This document shows positions 49,336 to 62,339 of a stretch of 64,000 nucleotides of DNA, piece after piece (position 1 is the stretch's first letter; each line of letters begins with the position of its first letter). The translations under genes were made by a program, and so were the position numbers. Origin of the DNA: Lutraria lutraria (Eukaryota; Mollusca; Bivalvia; Venerida; Mactridae); NCBI GenBank assembly GCA_964023205.1, contig OZ026838.1, positions 33,135,843 through 33,199,842 on the forward strand, in the 5' to 3' direction. The notes beneath the pieces were generated by a model. It was not told the origin of the DNA. It saw nothing but the letters and a program-made list of their open reading frames with translations, and did not search any database.

Positions 49336-49917
49336 ATGTTTAAAAATAACCAAAGTGTATCATTATGACGATATGTCACTTCACTGAGAAATAATTAGTC
49401 AAATTAAATTATTTCAGAGCTCGTTAAGCACGCATTCTCATTGAACTGTCCACATTAATGTCACAGCTTTAATATTGTGATTTTCATTCTTACAATATCT
49501 TCAAATACGAAATTATTTAACCCGTGTCTAAGAATGAACCATTTGAAAATAGAAAATGCAGAAAAAACAATTTCTGTGTATTTGTTTAAGTAACATTTTT
49601 GAAGTAGAGTAGACCACCCCCACGTAAAATACAGTGTCACAACCTAGAAACTTGACAACATTTTTGTCATTACTGAAATATCTTATGGGCAATCTATATG
49701 CGAAAATATCTTTTATCAATAGTATTCATCATTATTAGTCACAAGTAGTACCAATTTAAAGAATAAAAGCATCCTGACAAGATACATATATTGATAGGGT
49801 GATATCACAATCAGCACGAAGTTTACGTGACATATTTTACAGAGGTAGCTACTGATTCGAGATAATACGGTTTGGGCATGGTATAACCTTCCAAATTAAT
49901 TGTTTGGTTATATGTTT
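49336..49917. other. No gene seen
   Basis: AT-rich sequence without motifs. Confidence 0.45.
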
Positions 49918-51010
49918 AACCAAGAGGGTCATGATGGCCCTATATCGGTCACCAGATAAAAAGACTCTCAGAGAAAATTACCATGAGCCTTTGTAAAATT
50001 AAGTGACCCGGGGACGGGGCCAACTTTGCCCCTACGGCAATAATTTGAACAAATTTGGTATATGTCCACCAGACAATGCTACGTACAAAATATGTAAGCT
50101 CTAGGCCTCGACGTTTTGGACAAGAAGATGATTTTGTTTTGTTTTCCTATATAAGCCTATATAAATCATGTGTACCCTGGGGCGGGGTTAATTTTCACCC
50201 TGGGGCCATACTTTTTACAGACTTGGTAGAGAGGTCCGCTAGACAATGCTACATACCAAATATATTAGCTCTAGGTCTTGTGAATTCGGACAAGAAGATT
50301 TCTAAAATGTTTCTAAATAGATTAGAGTAAACCCCAGGGCAGGGCTAATTTTGACCTTAGGGCAATAATTTGAACAAACTCATTACATACTACATACCAA
50401 ATATCTCGTTACATGCTACATACCAAATATCTAGGCTCTAGGCATTGTGGTTTCGGTCAAGAAGATTTTTTAAATTTTCCTACATAAGCTCTGCCAAAGT
50501 TTTTAATTCATTAATGATGTGATGGCTTTTCATAGATGAATCAAGTGACCCCTGGGGCGGGGCCAATTTTGACTCTAATGCAATAATTTGAACAAACTTG
50601 GTACAGATCCTCTAGACAATGCTACACACCAAATATCTTAACTCTAGGTATAGTAGTTTCTGACAAGATTTTTAAAATTTCCCTATAGAAGTCTATGTAA
50701 AATCAAGTGACCACTGGGGTGGGGCCAATTTGACCCTAGGGCAATAATTTGAACAAACTTGGTAGAGGTCCACTAGACAATGCTACACACCAAACATCTA
50801 AACAATAGGCCCTGTGGTTTTGGACAAGAATATTTTTACAGTTTTTCCTATTGGTTGCCATCACATCATTAATGAATTAAAAACTTTGGCAGAGCTTCAT
50901 GCAAGGAACATCCATGTAAAGTTTCATTGAAATTGGCCAACTGGTTAAGAAGGACATCACGCGATCACAATAGCTCACCATGAGCACTTTGTGATCTGGT
51001 GAGCTAAAAT
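49918..51010. repeat. Bivalve repeat with shared ends and about five units of roughly 170 bp
   Basis: It begins 'accaagagggtcatgatggc' and 'cctatatcggtcaccag', and ends 'cactttgtgatctggtgagc'. Units carry 'tagacaatgctacataccaa', 'tggggcggggccaatttt' and 'ggcaataatttgaacaaact'. The right end is the inverse of the fragment at 11466-11700. Confidence 0.75.
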
Positions 51011-52236
51011 ATATCAACTCTCTGAAGCAGATTCAATCGATTCACACGCACAAATAACATAAAGTTGGCTACAGTAACTGTCCACTGGGGACTTTTGTCT
51101 GTATCTATACGTGTCACGGCTATACAACTTATATAACTGATAACATTCATTTAAATATGTTGAATATAGTGGTTTGTAAGTCATTTAGTAGTTAAAGCCA
51201 CACAGGATGACCATAATTGTATTTAGCTACAATTTTTTCCGATTTTAAGGTAAGAATATATTTTACGTGACGAAGCTTTACGTGACGATTTATTGGTGTT
51301 TAAGACTTGGACGCGATATTTACGATATTACATTCGCAATTCATGCAAAATAAAATAAATATGTTTTTCTTCAGGCTGTCGACCATCATAATTATATGAA
51401 AATCGGTCTCTACTACTATCATCAGAATTTCAGTAGAAGAAAACATCAATCATTTCGTAGGATAATTTATATGATTAGATGCTGAATTGCTTGTGTTTTT
51501 AACAGATTTGCTACCAGTATTCGATATTCTTTCTCTTGGTGATATTCAGTAATAAAGTACTAGACTATAGGTACTAAATCATAATTGAAAACAGATGCTC
51601 TGCAAATTTCACATACAAACCTATACATTTTTTTACCTACAAATAAATAAATCATCAATTTATTCACTAATCATATAAACAATTTTGCTTTTATAAGGCA
51701 GAACTTTAACCCTGCATAATTTATTTTGCATTCCAAATCACGACAAACTCCCATATACGGAGGCAGAAAGAATATCGAGAACGAAAACAGCAGAAGCAAA
51801 TAGTAAATGGTTTGAAAATGAGAGTAATAGAACTAAGAAATACTACACCAAGGTAGGATAATCAAATAAACATACGTGCAAATAGTAAGCGCCAGAAAGT
51901 GAGCAAAGTACAAAGTCTGAAACAGTGTGCTGATATAAATACGATAGTAATGTTTATCCATCAGCAAATACCTTACCAGTGAGAGAACGAGAAATATCAA
52001 GTTTACAAGTCATTCATGTAAATATGTATATAATTATATTTCCAGTCACATTTGCATTTATCCTGCAAAGGAACGCTTCTTCCGTTGAACATCATTCACA
52101 GACGCATGTTGTATTTCTGTACACGATATGCTCCTCATATAGCCCGATGACGCTGTGCATCTTCATTATCCTTTGTAGCATTTATTCATGTAGCCCATAA
52201 GAACAGAAATGGTGCAAAGGTCTTAATCGCACAAGT
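51011..52236. other. No gene seen
   Basis: AT-rich DNA up to the retrotransposon target site. A 73-codon frame at 51979-52200 has no recognised content. Confidence 0.45.
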
Positions 52237-52240
52237 AAAG

Positions 52241-53321
52241 TGTAGCGTTGGGACCAGTGCTAATCGTGTGATCATTTAAATCCGTTTAGCCTAAATCTTT
52301 TAGTACAGTCTGACCTATGTCCAAAAACCGGAAGTTCGATTTTCCGTCAATTTGTTGCTATTCTTTTAGAAAATATTCATTCGTTAAGGATTGTTTGGAG
52401 TTTATATCCTGTAAGTATCTATTAATTTGTTTTCTAGCAATTGCAATCGTTAAACATAGTTGACACGTTTGTTTTCATTAGAATTTACGTATAAAACGCT
52501 TTTAGATTGGACTTGTCAATTGTATTTTTAAACATGGGTAAGTCAGGTTGACTGATTCTGTTATTTTAGTATTTTTAGTTATAATACATTGATTTGCACT
52601 GTTTAAGGTTTCTTTTCTTATCAGGCGTTAATTTTGTTCGTAAGACATCATTTGTGGAATGACTGTTGAAATCTGGGACCGAAATTAGGGATTTTCTATT
52701 TACCTGAAATACCGGAGTTGTTTTGGACTCTTCCGTTAACGGGGTTATAAAAGCAAGTGTTGTTGTGCTTTCAAAGAGATCTGGTTTAGCTTTTGAAAGG
52801 TAAAGACCTCCGTTGTAACTGTGAATTATATATATTTATCGCAGAGCAGTAATAAGTATCTTGACCTTCTGCTTACGAATACTATGGCCACAAGCATAGT
52901 TTGTGGTATAGGAAAGTAGCAGAAACTCGTGCTTATTGGGTGGTTGAGTCTCTCGTGCGCGGAGCACTGCACCTCAAACTTAGTTTGTTGTGCTTTGTGA
53001 AACCACGAGAAAGAGCTACCCAGCATTGTTCTGTGGTATTATATTGGCGTAGCACAGAGATAGTAACAAAGGTTGATTTGTTACGGATACATAATTTCGT
53101 GTCATCGTCTGTATGGCTGATAAGTTCTGAGTTGAAGTTGAAGCAAGATTTTATGATATATCGGTTTAAGAAACCTTTGTCTATAGGAATTGTTATAAAT
53201 TGTTCATTTTGCATCTTGATCAACCTTTAGTTGTTTTTACGAATCAGTTTGGCTAAGTAGCCTGAGAAAATTATATATTGCCCCACGGTTGTATTTGAAA
53301 ATTATACCCCTGCACGTTACA
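52241..53321 (+). repeat. 5' LTR, 1081 bp
   Basis: It starts TGTAGCGTTGGGACC and ends CACGTTACA (5'-TG...CA-3'). It is nearly identical to 59414-60498. Matching open frames in both LTRs (about 109 codons) have no recognised content and are not called. Confidence 0.95.
52746..52753 (+). promoter_or_regulatory. LTR TATA box
   Basis: TATAAAAG lies in the middle of the 5' LTR, with an equal copy at 59922-59929 in the 3' LTR. Transcription would begin some 25-30 bp downstream, placing the U3/R boundary near 52780. This is inferred from position only. Confidence 0.55.
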
Positions 53322-53326
53322 AAATT

Positions 53327-53341
53327 TGGCGCCCAACGGGG
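53327..53341 (+). other. Primer binding site, lysine-tRNA type
   Basis: TGGCGCCCAACGGGG begins five bases after the 5' LTR. The first twelve bases fit the 3' end of the tRNA-Lys used as primer by several retroelements (memory). Confidence 0.8.
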
Positions 53342-53387
53342 GACATCATAACTTCATATAAGTTAGTTTATCCACGCGTTTAAAAGC

Positions 53388-53792
53388 ATGAGCATGTCTG
53401 ATATGAAGATGGAGCCAGACAGTGGTTTGGAGAAGATACAAATGGAGCTGGAACAGCTTAGGCGAGAGAATAAAATCTTGAGGTTAGAACGCCAGGTATC
53501 AATGATACAGCATGAGTTAGGACAGTCAACATCTATGCAGGCTTCATCCACTCCCATAGCTGATTTAGAGAGTGCTCGAAGAGTTTTGTTTGATATACCT
53601 AACAGACAGTCTGGTGAAGATAGCCTTGATGCTGGTCAAATGTCGCCGATTTCGACATCTAAGTATGATGATCAGGAAAGAGATAGGTTTGTCACTACAA
53701 GAAGAAAGAAAGCAGCTTCATCCGGTGTCAAACAAACAAGTCAGTCCAAAACAGACTCCAAAACAGACGTTCATGAAACCTGCCACGTATGA
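53388..53792 (+). CDS. Gag N-terminal frame of the gypsy element
   Basis: The frame starts ATG at 53388, 67 bp after the LTR, and has 134 codons. Residues about 12-48 form a heptad-like, charged coiled coil ([19 protein letters not shown]), a common multimerisation device at the Gag N-terminus. The frame ends at TAG-free sequence by a stop at 53790-53792, overlapping the long frame (from 53572) by 221 bp. Sense content appears to pass from this frame to the other somewhere before 53790. Either a one-base indel broke one original frame, or a programmed +1 shift joins them. Confidence 0.75.
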   Translation: MSMSDMKMEPDSGLEKIQMELEQLRRENKILRLERQVSMIQHELGQSTSMQASSTPIADLESARRVLFDIPNRQSGEDSLDAGQMSPISTSKYDDQERDRFVTTRRKKAASSGVKQTSQSKTDSKTDVHETCHV

Positions 53793-56700
53793 TGGAACAA
53801 ATAGCTGGATGGATTATAAAGCTCATTTCGAAGCATGTGCCCAGCTGAATGAATGGTCTGATGAACAGAAAGGATTGTATCTGTCAGTATCTTTAAGGGG
53901 ACTAGCTCAGGGTGTCTTTGGTAATCTGAACAGCAAAACCACGGACTATAACGAGTTGGTTAAGGCTTTGGAAGAAAGATTTGCTCCACCAAATCAAACT
54001 GAGTTGTATCGTGTCCAGTTACGTGACAGACGACAAAAGGCTTCAGAATCGATGGCTGAGCTAGGACAAGATATAAGACGTTTAACCAACTTGGCATATC
54101 CCAGTGCCCCGGCAGATGTGCGAGAGACATTGGCAAAGGAGCAGTTTATGGACGCTTTGCATAACTCGGATATGCGGCTGAGAATCAAACAGTCTAGACC
54201 GTCAGACTTGAATGATGCTGTTCGCCATGCTGTTGAGTTAGAGACGTTTTATAGGGCCGAGAAAAGACATCAGGGCCAAGTTCGGACCGCGCAAGCTGAT
54301 AATGATATACAGTCTGATGCTATGACAAATTTGCAAAAGACTGTAGAAAAATTAGAACGCATGATAATTGACTTGAATGAACGACAATCTTCCATTGATA
54401 TGTCGTCATCCCATAAGATGGAACAGGATGCATCTGAAAACACAGGTTTTCGACCAAAGCTTTCAAAGCCAAATTACAAGTACTATGGTTCAACAAATCG
54501 TTCATCACAGTCAAGGAAACGAGCTTGTTTTGTATGCGGATCTGAAGATCACTTAAGGAGGAATTGTCCAAAGCGCATGACACCGGCAAACCAAAACAAT
54601 TCTGACCAATCTAAATGTAATGAAAATATGTATAACAACAAGATAAGAACTAATGGAATTTCAGTATCTGGGTTTTTCATGTCTGGTAAACTTGATGGCA
54701 ATAGTGTAGACTGTTTGGTAGATACCGGTGCTACACTAACGCTTGTCTCTAGCAAAGTATGGGAGCTGATAAAAGACAAATATATCATGACACCATTTGG
54801 AACACCTTTAGTGTCGGCTAGCGGAGATGAATTGAAAGTTGCTGGACAAGTTGATTTGTGTTTGATGTTCAACGATATACAGTGCCTTATCACTGTAGTA
54901 GTTGCAGAAATCGATTGTGATGTTATCTTAGGGATAGATTTCATGCAAAAACATAAGATGACGATCGACCTCGTGAACAAGAAGACATTGATAGGATCGC
55001 AAGAATTTGGTTTACAAAGTTCCGGTAAAATAGGTTGTTATCGCATTGTTCTAGCTGACAGAGTAGAAATACCAGCTGGATCTGAAGTGATAACAGCTGG
55101 GAAAGTCAACGAGCCTAGCGTCCGTCGTATTGAATTAGGCCTTGTGGAACCTTGTGAAACATCAATCAAACATGGAAAGGGTTTAGTAGCCAGAGCGCTA
55201 GTCAAGGGAGACCAAATGATACCCCTCCGGATAGCTAATTTCTCGCCAGAGACACAGGTGTTATATTCTGGGATGGAAATAGCTACTATCAGTAAAATAG
55301 ATATGGTTATCGAAGATAAAAATAAGAACAGCCCAGGTCAAACACTGCCAAAGCATATGACTGATCTTTATGAACAAGCAGTTGTTGGGATGACAAAGAC
55401 ACAAAGAAAAGAAGTCAAGAAGCTCTTGTCGAAATATTCTCATATATTTTCTGAACATGACAGAGATATTGGCAGGACAGGAATTATAAAGCATCAAATT
55501 CATACAGGCGATGCTCGCCCCATAAAACAACCTACACGAAGGGTCCCAGTATTTATGAGGGATGAAATTGATAAGCAGATTGATCAAATGCTTGAAGATG
55601 ACATTATCCAGCCATCAACAAGTCCGTGGGCTAGTGGCATCGTATTAGTCAAGAAGAAGGATGGGACGCGTCGTTTTTGTATCGATTATCGTCGCCTCAA
55701 TGAAGTGACCACAAAAGATGCCTATCCATTACCAAGGATTGATGAGTCTCTAGACCAGTTGGCTGGGTCTAAGTGGTTTTCATGTCTTGACTTAAGTTCA
55801 GGATTTTGGCAAGTTGAAATGGATGGTGATGACAAGCAAAAGACAGCATTTTCTACCAGGAAAGGCTTGTTTGAGTTTAATGTTATGCCTTTTGGCTTAA
55901 GCAATTCTCCAGCGACCTTTGAAAGATTGATGGAAGCCGTCATGGCTGGGCTACACTGGAAAATATGTCTTATCTATCTGGATGATGTCATAGTCATCGG
56001 TAAAACTTTTGAAGATATGATCAACAACCTAGAGAGTGTGTTTAAGAGGTTTGATAGTAGTGGACTAAAACTGAAACCTCGGAAGTGTCAGTTATTCAAG
56101 AAGGAAGTTGAGTTCCTTGGTCATGTCATAAGCGAGCACGGAGTTCGTACCGACCCAAAGAAGATCGAGTGTGTAAAAAACTGGCCAGTACCGCAAAGTG
56201 TCACAGAGGTTCGTTCATTTCTTGGTCTCTGTAGTTATTACAGGAGGTTTATTGCTCAGTATTCATCAATAGCGAAACCTTTGCATAAACTGACAGAAAA
56301 GTCTAGGAAGTTTGAATGGAATTCGGAGTGTCAAGAGGCATTTAACACACTTAAGAAACGTTTGACCACCGCACCAATCTTGTCACACCCGGACTTCGAG
56401 AAGCCATTTTGTTTGGATACGGATGCCAGTGATTTCGCCATTGGATCTGTACTTTCGCAAGTAGTTGACGGGCAAGAAAAGGTAGTAGCATATGCCAGTC
56501 GATCATTATCTAAATCTGAAAGGAAATACTGTGTGACGAGAAAAGAAATGTTAGCTTTAGTATACTTTGTGAAGTACTTTAAGCATTATCTTTACGGAAG
56601 AAAGTTTACAGCTAGAACTGATCATGGGTCACTGAAATGGTTACGGAATTTCAAAAATCCTGAGGGACAAGTTGCTCGGTGGATAGAGATTTTGTCTACC

Positions 56701-59130
56701 TATGATATGGTTATTGAACATAGAAAAGGGAGATTACATGGTAATGCAGATGGTCTGAGCCGAATACCATGTCGGCAATGTGGTATGAGCGACTCAGAGA
56801 AGATTCAAATTCGCCAGAACTTAGAACAACCAATAAGTATTCAAAGAATAGCAAATATGAAATCTGATGATCAGGAGATTGATGACATGAAGATACTTCA
56901 GGAAGAAGATAAAGATCTCAGAACCGTTAAAGGATGGCTGTTTAGTAAAAGTAGGCCGCCATTTTATAGTATAGCCTCAGAAAGTTATTTTGTGAAATCT
57001 CTATGGAATCAGTTTGAAAGGCTTTGTATCCACGATGGTATTATGGTCAGGAAATATGAAAACTTTGGTACCAAAGAAATTTATTATCAAACAGTCGTGC
57101 CATTTAGTCAGAGAAGGAAAATATTAACATATGCCCATGACATAAAGCCTGCAGGTCATTTAGGTGTAAAGAAGACTCTTTCTAAGGTAAGACGGAACTT
57201 CTATTGGCCTGGTCTTCAGAGTGATGTCAGGAGTTACATAGCTGGATGTGAAACCTGTATGAAACGAAAAGGACCAATAAAAACTAAACAGGCGCCCATG
57301 CAACTAGTCAGAAGTGGTTATCCGATGGAAAGATTGGCTATCGATATTTTGGGTGAGTTGCCAGAGACAGAAAACGGAAACCGTTACATTCTAGTTATAG
57401 GAGATTATTTTACGAAATGGGTGGAATGTTTTCCAATGAGAAACATGGAAGCATCAACAGTTGCCAAACTACTGGTTGAACAGGTCGTCGCACGCTTCGG
57501 AATACCAAGAAAAATTCATTCTGACCAGGGTAGACAATTTGAGTCGAAGTTATTTCAAGAAATGTGTCAACTCTTGAATATCGAAAAAACTAGAACAACA
57601 CCATACCATCCTGAATCTGACGGCATGGTAGAAAGATTTAACAGAACCTTGACTGTTATGCTTAGTGCATACGTGAATGAAAATCACAGAAATTGGGATG
57701 ATCAAATACCATACGTACTCATGGCTTACAGAAGCGCCGAACACGAGACAACAGGGATGAGTCCAAATATGTTAATGCTTGGACGAGAAGTATCAACCCC
57801 GCTAGACTTGTTGTATGAAATGCCGCCAGCCAATAAATCTATACCTGATCATGAATGGGTATGGCAATTGCGCGAAAATCTAGAAAATGCACATTCGTTT
57901 GTAAGGCAATACACTGATAGATCTATGAAACGTCAGAAATTGATTCATGACAAACGTACATGCTACGAGCAGTTTAATATAGGTGATTCGGTGTATGTTT
58001 ATTTTCCGGTAAGGAAAGTTGGAACTTCATCCAAATTTACTTCTTACTGGAGGGGGCCTTACAAAATATCTGGTAGATTGTCTGAAGTTCTGTACAAAGT
58101 AAACTGTGGAAGGAACGGAACGATACAAGTTATTCATTGTGATAGAATTCGTCTATGTAAGAGACAAGTTTTAAGAGATGATGATATGTTACCATTAGAA
58201 AAGGATCAGAATTCAGATAACTTAGATACTGATGGCAATGATAATGTTGTACATGATATGAATAGTGAAGAAATGTGCGATAATTTTGATGATGGTGATA
58301 TCTATATTGACAAAGATAATGATGATATGTCTGAAATACGTAACAAAAGACAAAGGAGAAAACCTGTTTGGGCTAAAGATTACGTTTTTTCTATTTTCAG
58401 AATAAACATGCCGAAGATTAAGATAACTAAAAGAAAACTGCCTGGCCCAACTCTGATATGTTCCATATGCAAAGAAGAGCTACCTGAGGGAATAGACTGG
58501 AATGAACACAAGAAAGATTGTGAGAAGAAGGAAATACAGTCTAGAACTTGTACAGTATGTTACAAGGAATTTAAGAAAATTGCATACCTGAGAAAGCATA
58601 TGCATTTTCAGCACGGTCAGGGTACAAGTGCAGCTCCATCGTCTGAGGCTACTCAAGACGTGGATAGTGATGATGCTCTTAACAATGATCCAGATGTTCA
58701 TTTGGATTATGAGGATGATATGGATAGTGAGATTAATTCAGGGGATGAGAAAAGTAGTCCAGCAAAGAAGGCCAAGTTAGAAAGAGAGAATCAGAGTGAT
58801 GAGAACCTTGAGCTCGGAAGAACAATTCGAAAGAAGACACATCCAGTATTACCAAGGATTAGAAAGATACATCAGGAAACAAGTTCACAAACTGAGGATA
58901 TTCTACCAGTAGTTACCAGTACAAGTGATACAGCGTCTCAGACTCTAGATAGTCAGGAGCAGGTGTATATCAGGCGTTGTGAACATTGTGACATACAATT
59001 TAGGGATGATTTGATGATGATTATCCATGCAGGGTTGCATATGCATGGCCAACCCTTCAAATGTAATGTCTGTGGCAAGGTCTTTGCCAACAAATATGAG
59101 TTTAACTCTCATGTGATGAAACATAATTAA
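53572..59130 (+). CDS. Gypsy Gag-Pol polyprotein with C-terminal zinc-finger extension
   Basis: 1,852 codons, counted from the first Met in this frame (probably not the true start). Gag capsid-like region to about 290. CCHC knuckle [14 protein letters not shown] at 319-332. Protease DTGA at 384-387. Reverse transcriptase with YLDD at 802-805. RNase H starting with LDTDASD (948-954). Integrase: HHCC finger (His1189 to Cys1226/Cys1229), catalytic Asp1258, Asp1318 and Glu1354 (DD35E). An acidic linker follows. The extension has one C2HC finger (1630-1650) and three C2H2 fingers (1660-1681, 1803-1823, 1831-1851), ending one residue later. All catalytic residues are intact. It acts in reverse transcription and integration in virus-like particles. 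The extension's role is unknown; DNA or protein binding for targeting or dimerisation is inferred. Confidence 0.93.
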   Translation: MLEEFCLIYLTDSLVKIALMLVKCRRFRHLSMMIRKEIGLSLQEERKQLHPVSNKQVSPKQTPKQTFMKPATYDGTNSWMDYKAHFEACAQLNEWSDEQKGLYLSVSLRGLAQGVFGNLNSKTTDYNELVKALEERFAPPNQTELYRVQLRDRRQKASESMAELGQDIRRLTNLAYPSAPADVRETLAKEQFMDALHNSDMRLRIKQSRPSDLNDAVRHAVELETFYRAEKRHQGQVRTAQADNDIQSDAMTNLQKTVEKLERMIIDLNERQSSIDMSSSHKMEQDASENTGFRPKLSKPNYKYYGSTNRSSQSRKRACFVCGSEDHLRRNCPKRMTPANQNNSDQSKCNENMYNNKIRTNGISVSGFFMSGKLDGNSVDCLVDTGATLTLVSSKVWELIKDKYIMTPFGTPLVSASGDELKVAGQVDLCLMFNDIQCLITVVVAEIDCDVILGIDFMQKHKMTIDLVNKKTLIGSQEFGLQSSGKIGCYRIVLADRVEIPAGSEVITAGKVNEPSVRRIELGLVEPCETSIKHGKGLVARALVKGDQMIPLRIANFSPETQVLYSGMEIATISKIDMVIEDKNKNSPGQTLPKHMTDLYEQAVVGMTKTQRKEVKKLLSKYSHIFSEHDRDIGRTGIIKHQIHTGDARPIKQPTRRVPVFMRDEIDKQIDQMLEDDIIQPSTSPWASGIVLVKKKDGTRRFCIDYRRLNEVTTKDAYPLPRIDESLDQLAGSKWFSCLDLSSGFWQVEMDGDDKQKTAFSTRKGLFEFNVMPFGLSNSPATFERLMEAVMAGLHWKICLIYLDDVIVIGKTFEDMINNLESVFKRFDSSGLKLKPRKCQLFKKEVEFLGHVISEHGVRTDPKKIECVKNWPVPQSVTEVRSFLGLCSYYRRFIAQYSSIAKPLHKLTEKSRKFEWNSECQEAFNTLKKRLTTAPILSHPDFEKPFCLDTDASDFAIGSVLSQVVDGQEKVVAYASRSLSKSERKYCVTRKEMLALVYFVKYFKHYLYGRKFTARTDHGSLKWLRNFKNPEGQVARWIEILSTYDMVIEHRKGRLHGNADGLSRIPCRQCGMSDSEKIQIRQNLEQPISIQRIANMKSDDQEIDDMKILQEEDKDLRTVKGWLFSKSRPPFYSIASESYFVKSLWNQFERLCIHDGIMVRKYENFGTKEIYYQTVVPFSQRRKILTYAHDIKPAGHLGVKKTLSKVRRNFYWPGLQSDVRSYIAGCETCMKRKGPIKTKQAPMQLVRSGYPMERLAIDILGELPETENGNRYILVIGDYFTKWVECFPMRNMEASTVAKLLVEQVVARFGIPRKIHSDQGRQFESKLFQEMCQLLNIEKTRTTPYHPESDGMVERFNRTLTVMLSAYVNENHRNWDDQIPYVLMAYRSAEHETTGMSPNMLMLGREVSTPLDLLYEMPPANKSIPDHEWVWQLRENLENAHSFVRQYTDRSMKRQKLIHDKRTCYEQFNIGDSVYVYFPVRKVGTSSKFTSYWRGPYKISGRLSEVLYKVNCGRNGTIQVIHCDRIRLCKRQVLRDDDMLPLEKDQNSDNLDTDGNDNVVHDMNSEEMCDNFDDGDIYIDKDNDDMSEIRNKRQRRKPVWAKDYVFSIFRINMPKIKITKRKLPGPTLICSICKEELPEGIDWNEHKKDCEKKEIQSRTCTVCYKEFKKIAYLRKHMHFQHGQGTSAAPSSEATQDVDSDDALNNDPDVHLDYEDDMDSEINSGDEKSSPAKKAKLERENQSDENLELGRTIRKKTHPVLPRIRKIHQETSSQTEDILPVVTSTSDTASQTLDSQEQVYIRRCEHCDIQFRDDLMMIIHAGLHMHGQPFKCNVCGKVFANKYEFNSHVMKHN

Positions 59131-59400
59131 AGTTATACTGTAATTCTGACTGAGAATTCAGATGATCGAATGAATATACACAATGTACATTCAGGGTTTT
59201 GTTTATGATCAGGGTTTTGTTTATGAACATGTTTACTGTTTTCGTATGAAGGCACATACACTTACTTTAACTGTTGTCATTTCTGTATGAAGATATATGT
59301 TTTTGTAGACTTTATTTGTTTTTGGAGATGAAAATAAACCATGTGTTTTTTTAGATCACTATGTTTTTGTTCCTTGTTTTCATGCGGGACGCATGAACTT

Positions 59401-59410
59401 GAGGAGGGGG
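59401..59410 (+). other. Polypurine tract
   Basis: GAGGAGGGGG lies three bases before the 3' LTR. It would prime plus-strand DNA. 59131-59400 is non-coding and includes a duplicated 'cagggttttgtttatga'. Confidence 0.8.
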
Positions 59411-59413
59411 TAA

Positions 59414-60498
59414 TGTAGCGTTGGGACCAGTGCTAATCGTGTGATCATTTAAATCAGTTTAGCCTAAATCTTTTAGTACAGTCTGACCTATGTCCAAAAA
59501 CCGGAAGTTCGATTTTCCGTCAATTTGTTGCTATTCTTTTAGAAAATATTCATTCGTTAAGGATTGTTTGGAGTTTATTATATCCTGTAAGTATCTATTA
59601 ATTTGTTTTCTAGCAATTGCAATCGTTAAACATAGTTGACACGTTTGTTTTCATTAGAATTTACGTATAAAACGCTTTTAGATTGGACTTGTCAATTGTA
59701 TTTTTAAACATGGGTAAGTCAGGTTGACTGATTCTGTTATTTTAGTATTTTTAGTTATAATACATTGATTTGCACTGTTTAAGGTTTCTTTTCTTATCAG
59801 GCGTTAATTTTGTTCGTAAGACATCATTTGTGGAATGACTGTTGAAATCTGGGACCGAAATTAGGGATTTTCTATTTACCTGAAATACCGGAGTTGTTTT
59901 GGACTCTTCCGTTAACGGGGTTATAAAAGCAAGTGTTGTTGTGCTTTCAAAGAGATCTGGTTTAGCTTTTGAAAGGTAAAGACCTCCGTTGTAACTGTGA
60001 ATTATATATATTTATTGCAGAGCAGTAATAAGTATCTTGACCTTCTGCTTACGAATACTATGGCCACAAGCATAGTTTGTGGTATAGGAAAGTAGCAGAA
60101 ACTCGTGCTCATTGGGTGGTTGAGTCTCTCGTGCGCGGAGCACTGCACCTCAAACTTAGTTTGTTGTGCTTTGTGAAACCACGAGAAAGAGCTACCCAGC
60201 ATTGTTCTGTGGTATTATATTGGCGTAGCACAGAGATAGTAACAAAGGTTGATTTGTTACGGATACATAATTTCGTGTCATCGTCTGTATGGCTGATAAG
60301 TTCTGAGTTGAAGTTGAAGCAAGATTTTATGATATATCGGTTTAAGAAACCTTTGTCTATAGGAATTGTTATAAATTGTTCATTTTGCATCTTGATCAAT
60401 CTTTAGTTGTTTTTACGAATCAGTTTGGCTAAGTAGCCTGAGGAAAATTATATATTGCCCCACGGTTGTATTTGAAAATTATACCCCTGCACGTTACA
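59414..60498 (+). repeat. 3' LTR, 1085 bp
   Basis: Same ends as the 5' LTR. Differences noted: ccg/cag near the start, a 3-bp 'tat' insertion at about 59578, c/t at 60016, t/c at about 60109, c/t at about 60400 and one extra g at about 60442. These account for the 4-bp length difference. Confidence 0.95.
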
Positions 60499-60502
60499 AA
60501 AG

Positions 60503-61369
60503 CTTAGCGCTTTTACAAATTATCAAATAAAAATGAACAGAACTTCACAATCGGACTTTTCAGAATACATATAATGTAGTTTACGTGACAATTAAAACGT
60601 ATTTGGATATTCTGAAGAGGTTTAAAATAATTCTTGTTGACACGACTATTTTCGTTAGTGTTATGACACTGTGACTTTCCATTATTTTCACAAATCAGTT
60701 TATCTAGTTGTAAATGTTGTTAAATATGCCAAAATAAAGTCATTTGAAACGAACATTTATAATAGTAAATTTATTTTAATTCGTTTCTTCATCTCACATA
60801 AAAACAGCTGGATTTGTCTTTTACGTGGCAATGAGACCTATATACACTACATTTACCCCGTGTTTTATAATAAGAGTTATGGTTATGTAGTTGTTTCTAT
60901 TTAAATGTTTCAGTAATAACATGTATGTTTGAACCCATTTTGCTGGAAAAGCACTTGCATGCTTTAAACAATAATATAGAAAGCAAGAGTAACTGTTCTA
61001 TGAAAAGTATAGAGAGGTTTAAACATCTAACGTAAGGATAAACGATATATAAAAAAATATATATCATTTGCTGTAACGTAACATATAGTTACTATTTTGT
61101 TGAATACAGACACACCAAGTCATATTTGATAGTGTTTTGAATATGGTCAAATAAAAAATGTACTGTAAAATACATAGATAAAACATTCAATTGTTTCAAA
61201 TTGGTTCAAATTCAAGATGGTCATTAAACATTGTGCCACATACAAAATCATGTCATTTAAATGTTTATACATTCAATTCATTTCCTGTTTAAGTAAAATC
61301 TGTTTGTTACCATTTTAATACCATTGTGCCTCACTTATCTTGTCATTCTCATGTGTCTTTCCGCATTCG
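60503..61369. other. No gene seen
   Basis: AT-rich sequence to the right of the retrotransposon. No motifs. Confidence 0.45.
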
Positions 61370-61795
61370 TGTTTTATCATTCATATCTTCAGATATCTTA
61401 ATATATATGTCTAATTGTTTTCAGGGTTCATAATTAATGTTTCATTATTAATGTCTAATCATTTATGTCTCATTTTTCATGTCTTACAAATTATGTCCTA
61501 TTAATAATGTACATTGTATTAACATACATGTCTACTACATGCTTTTATGTCTTGTTAAACATTTCTTATCATTTATGTCTTATCATTCAAGTCCTATTGT
61601 GTATGTCTAATTATCTATATGTCTTATTATTCATACGTCTTATCACTCATGTCTCATTGTTTATGTCTTATTATAGTATGCCTCATTATTTTTTAGTCTG
61701 ATTATTCATGTCCTATTATATAAAATTATGTCTTATTATTTTTACATCTTATTAATCATGTCTCTTTTTTCAAGTCTTATCTCTTAGTTGTTATA
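61370..61795. repeat. Degenerate minisatellite of 'atgtcttattattc' units
   Basis: Variants of a 12-17-bp unit (atgtctTATCATTC, atgtctCATTGTTT) run for over 400 bp with irregular period. A 78-codon frame across it (61465-61701) is a by-product. Confidence 0.8.
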
Positions 61796-62029
61796 TTTCT
61801 AATAGAAGACAATGATGTATTTAGTACATGCACTACCTTCAAAGACAGATAAACCGACAGAAAGACAGCCGAACAGACAGAAGACTTTCTAACAAGTGTG
61901 TAGTTAAACCTTTTAATGAAACTACAACTGTCATAGACAAGTGAACATGCAAGATAGACAAAATGTTAATAAACAACCAACACCCTTTGTGAAAAAATGT
62001 GTTGCAATGTCATCATATGGCAACAAAGT

Positions 62030-62210
62030 CAAACCTGTGTTAACGGACTTCCGAAATAAGGGCCGCCCTGTGAATAAAGGCCATCCTTTTAAAAATGGTC
62101 ATTGATTATTTACAACAAAGTGAACTCCAAATAAAGGTTACCTGTCAATAAAGACCATGTTGTCTTTCCTAAGGGTGGCCTTTGTGCACAGATTTGACTG
62201 CATGTATATG
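62030..62210. repeat. 'ataaaggcc' dispersed repeat
   Basis: 'gaataaaggccatcctttta', 'cacctgtcaataaagacc'-like and 'gtggcctttgtgcac' blocks match the copy at 43350-43540 in order. Confidence 0.7.
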
Positions 62211-62339
62211 TAACTTTATCATAAAAAATGAGCATGAACTGACTCAAGAGAATGACATTTGTTTATTTGTTACTAAGAGAAGATACAGGAGAACCAGGCA
62301 TTCATATCCATACTCTTATTTCAAATAGCATTCCTGGTT

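Larger units (their letters stand above)
52237..60502 (+). mobile_element. Ty3/gypsy LTR retrotransposon, nearly intact
   Basis: The 4-bp duplication AAAG (52237-52240, 60499-60502) flanks a complete element. It comprises a 5' LTR, a primer site, gag-pol, a zinc-finger extension, a purine tract and a 3' LTR. The order RT, RNase H, then integrase defines Ty3/gypsy. No envelope-like frame is present. The LTRs differ by about four substitutions and two small indels, so the insertion is young and may still be polymorphic. The only coding break seen is the frame change near the start of gag. Confidence 0.95.

Noticed and set aside
52901..53230. 109-codon frame present in both LTRs, with minus-strand companion frames
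   Set aside because: LTRs rarely code. The frame has no motif, and conservation between the two LTRs only reflects their recent common origin.
55261..55587. Minus-strand frames of 60-140 codons under the gypsy element
   Set aside because: They are antisense shadows of the polyprotein.
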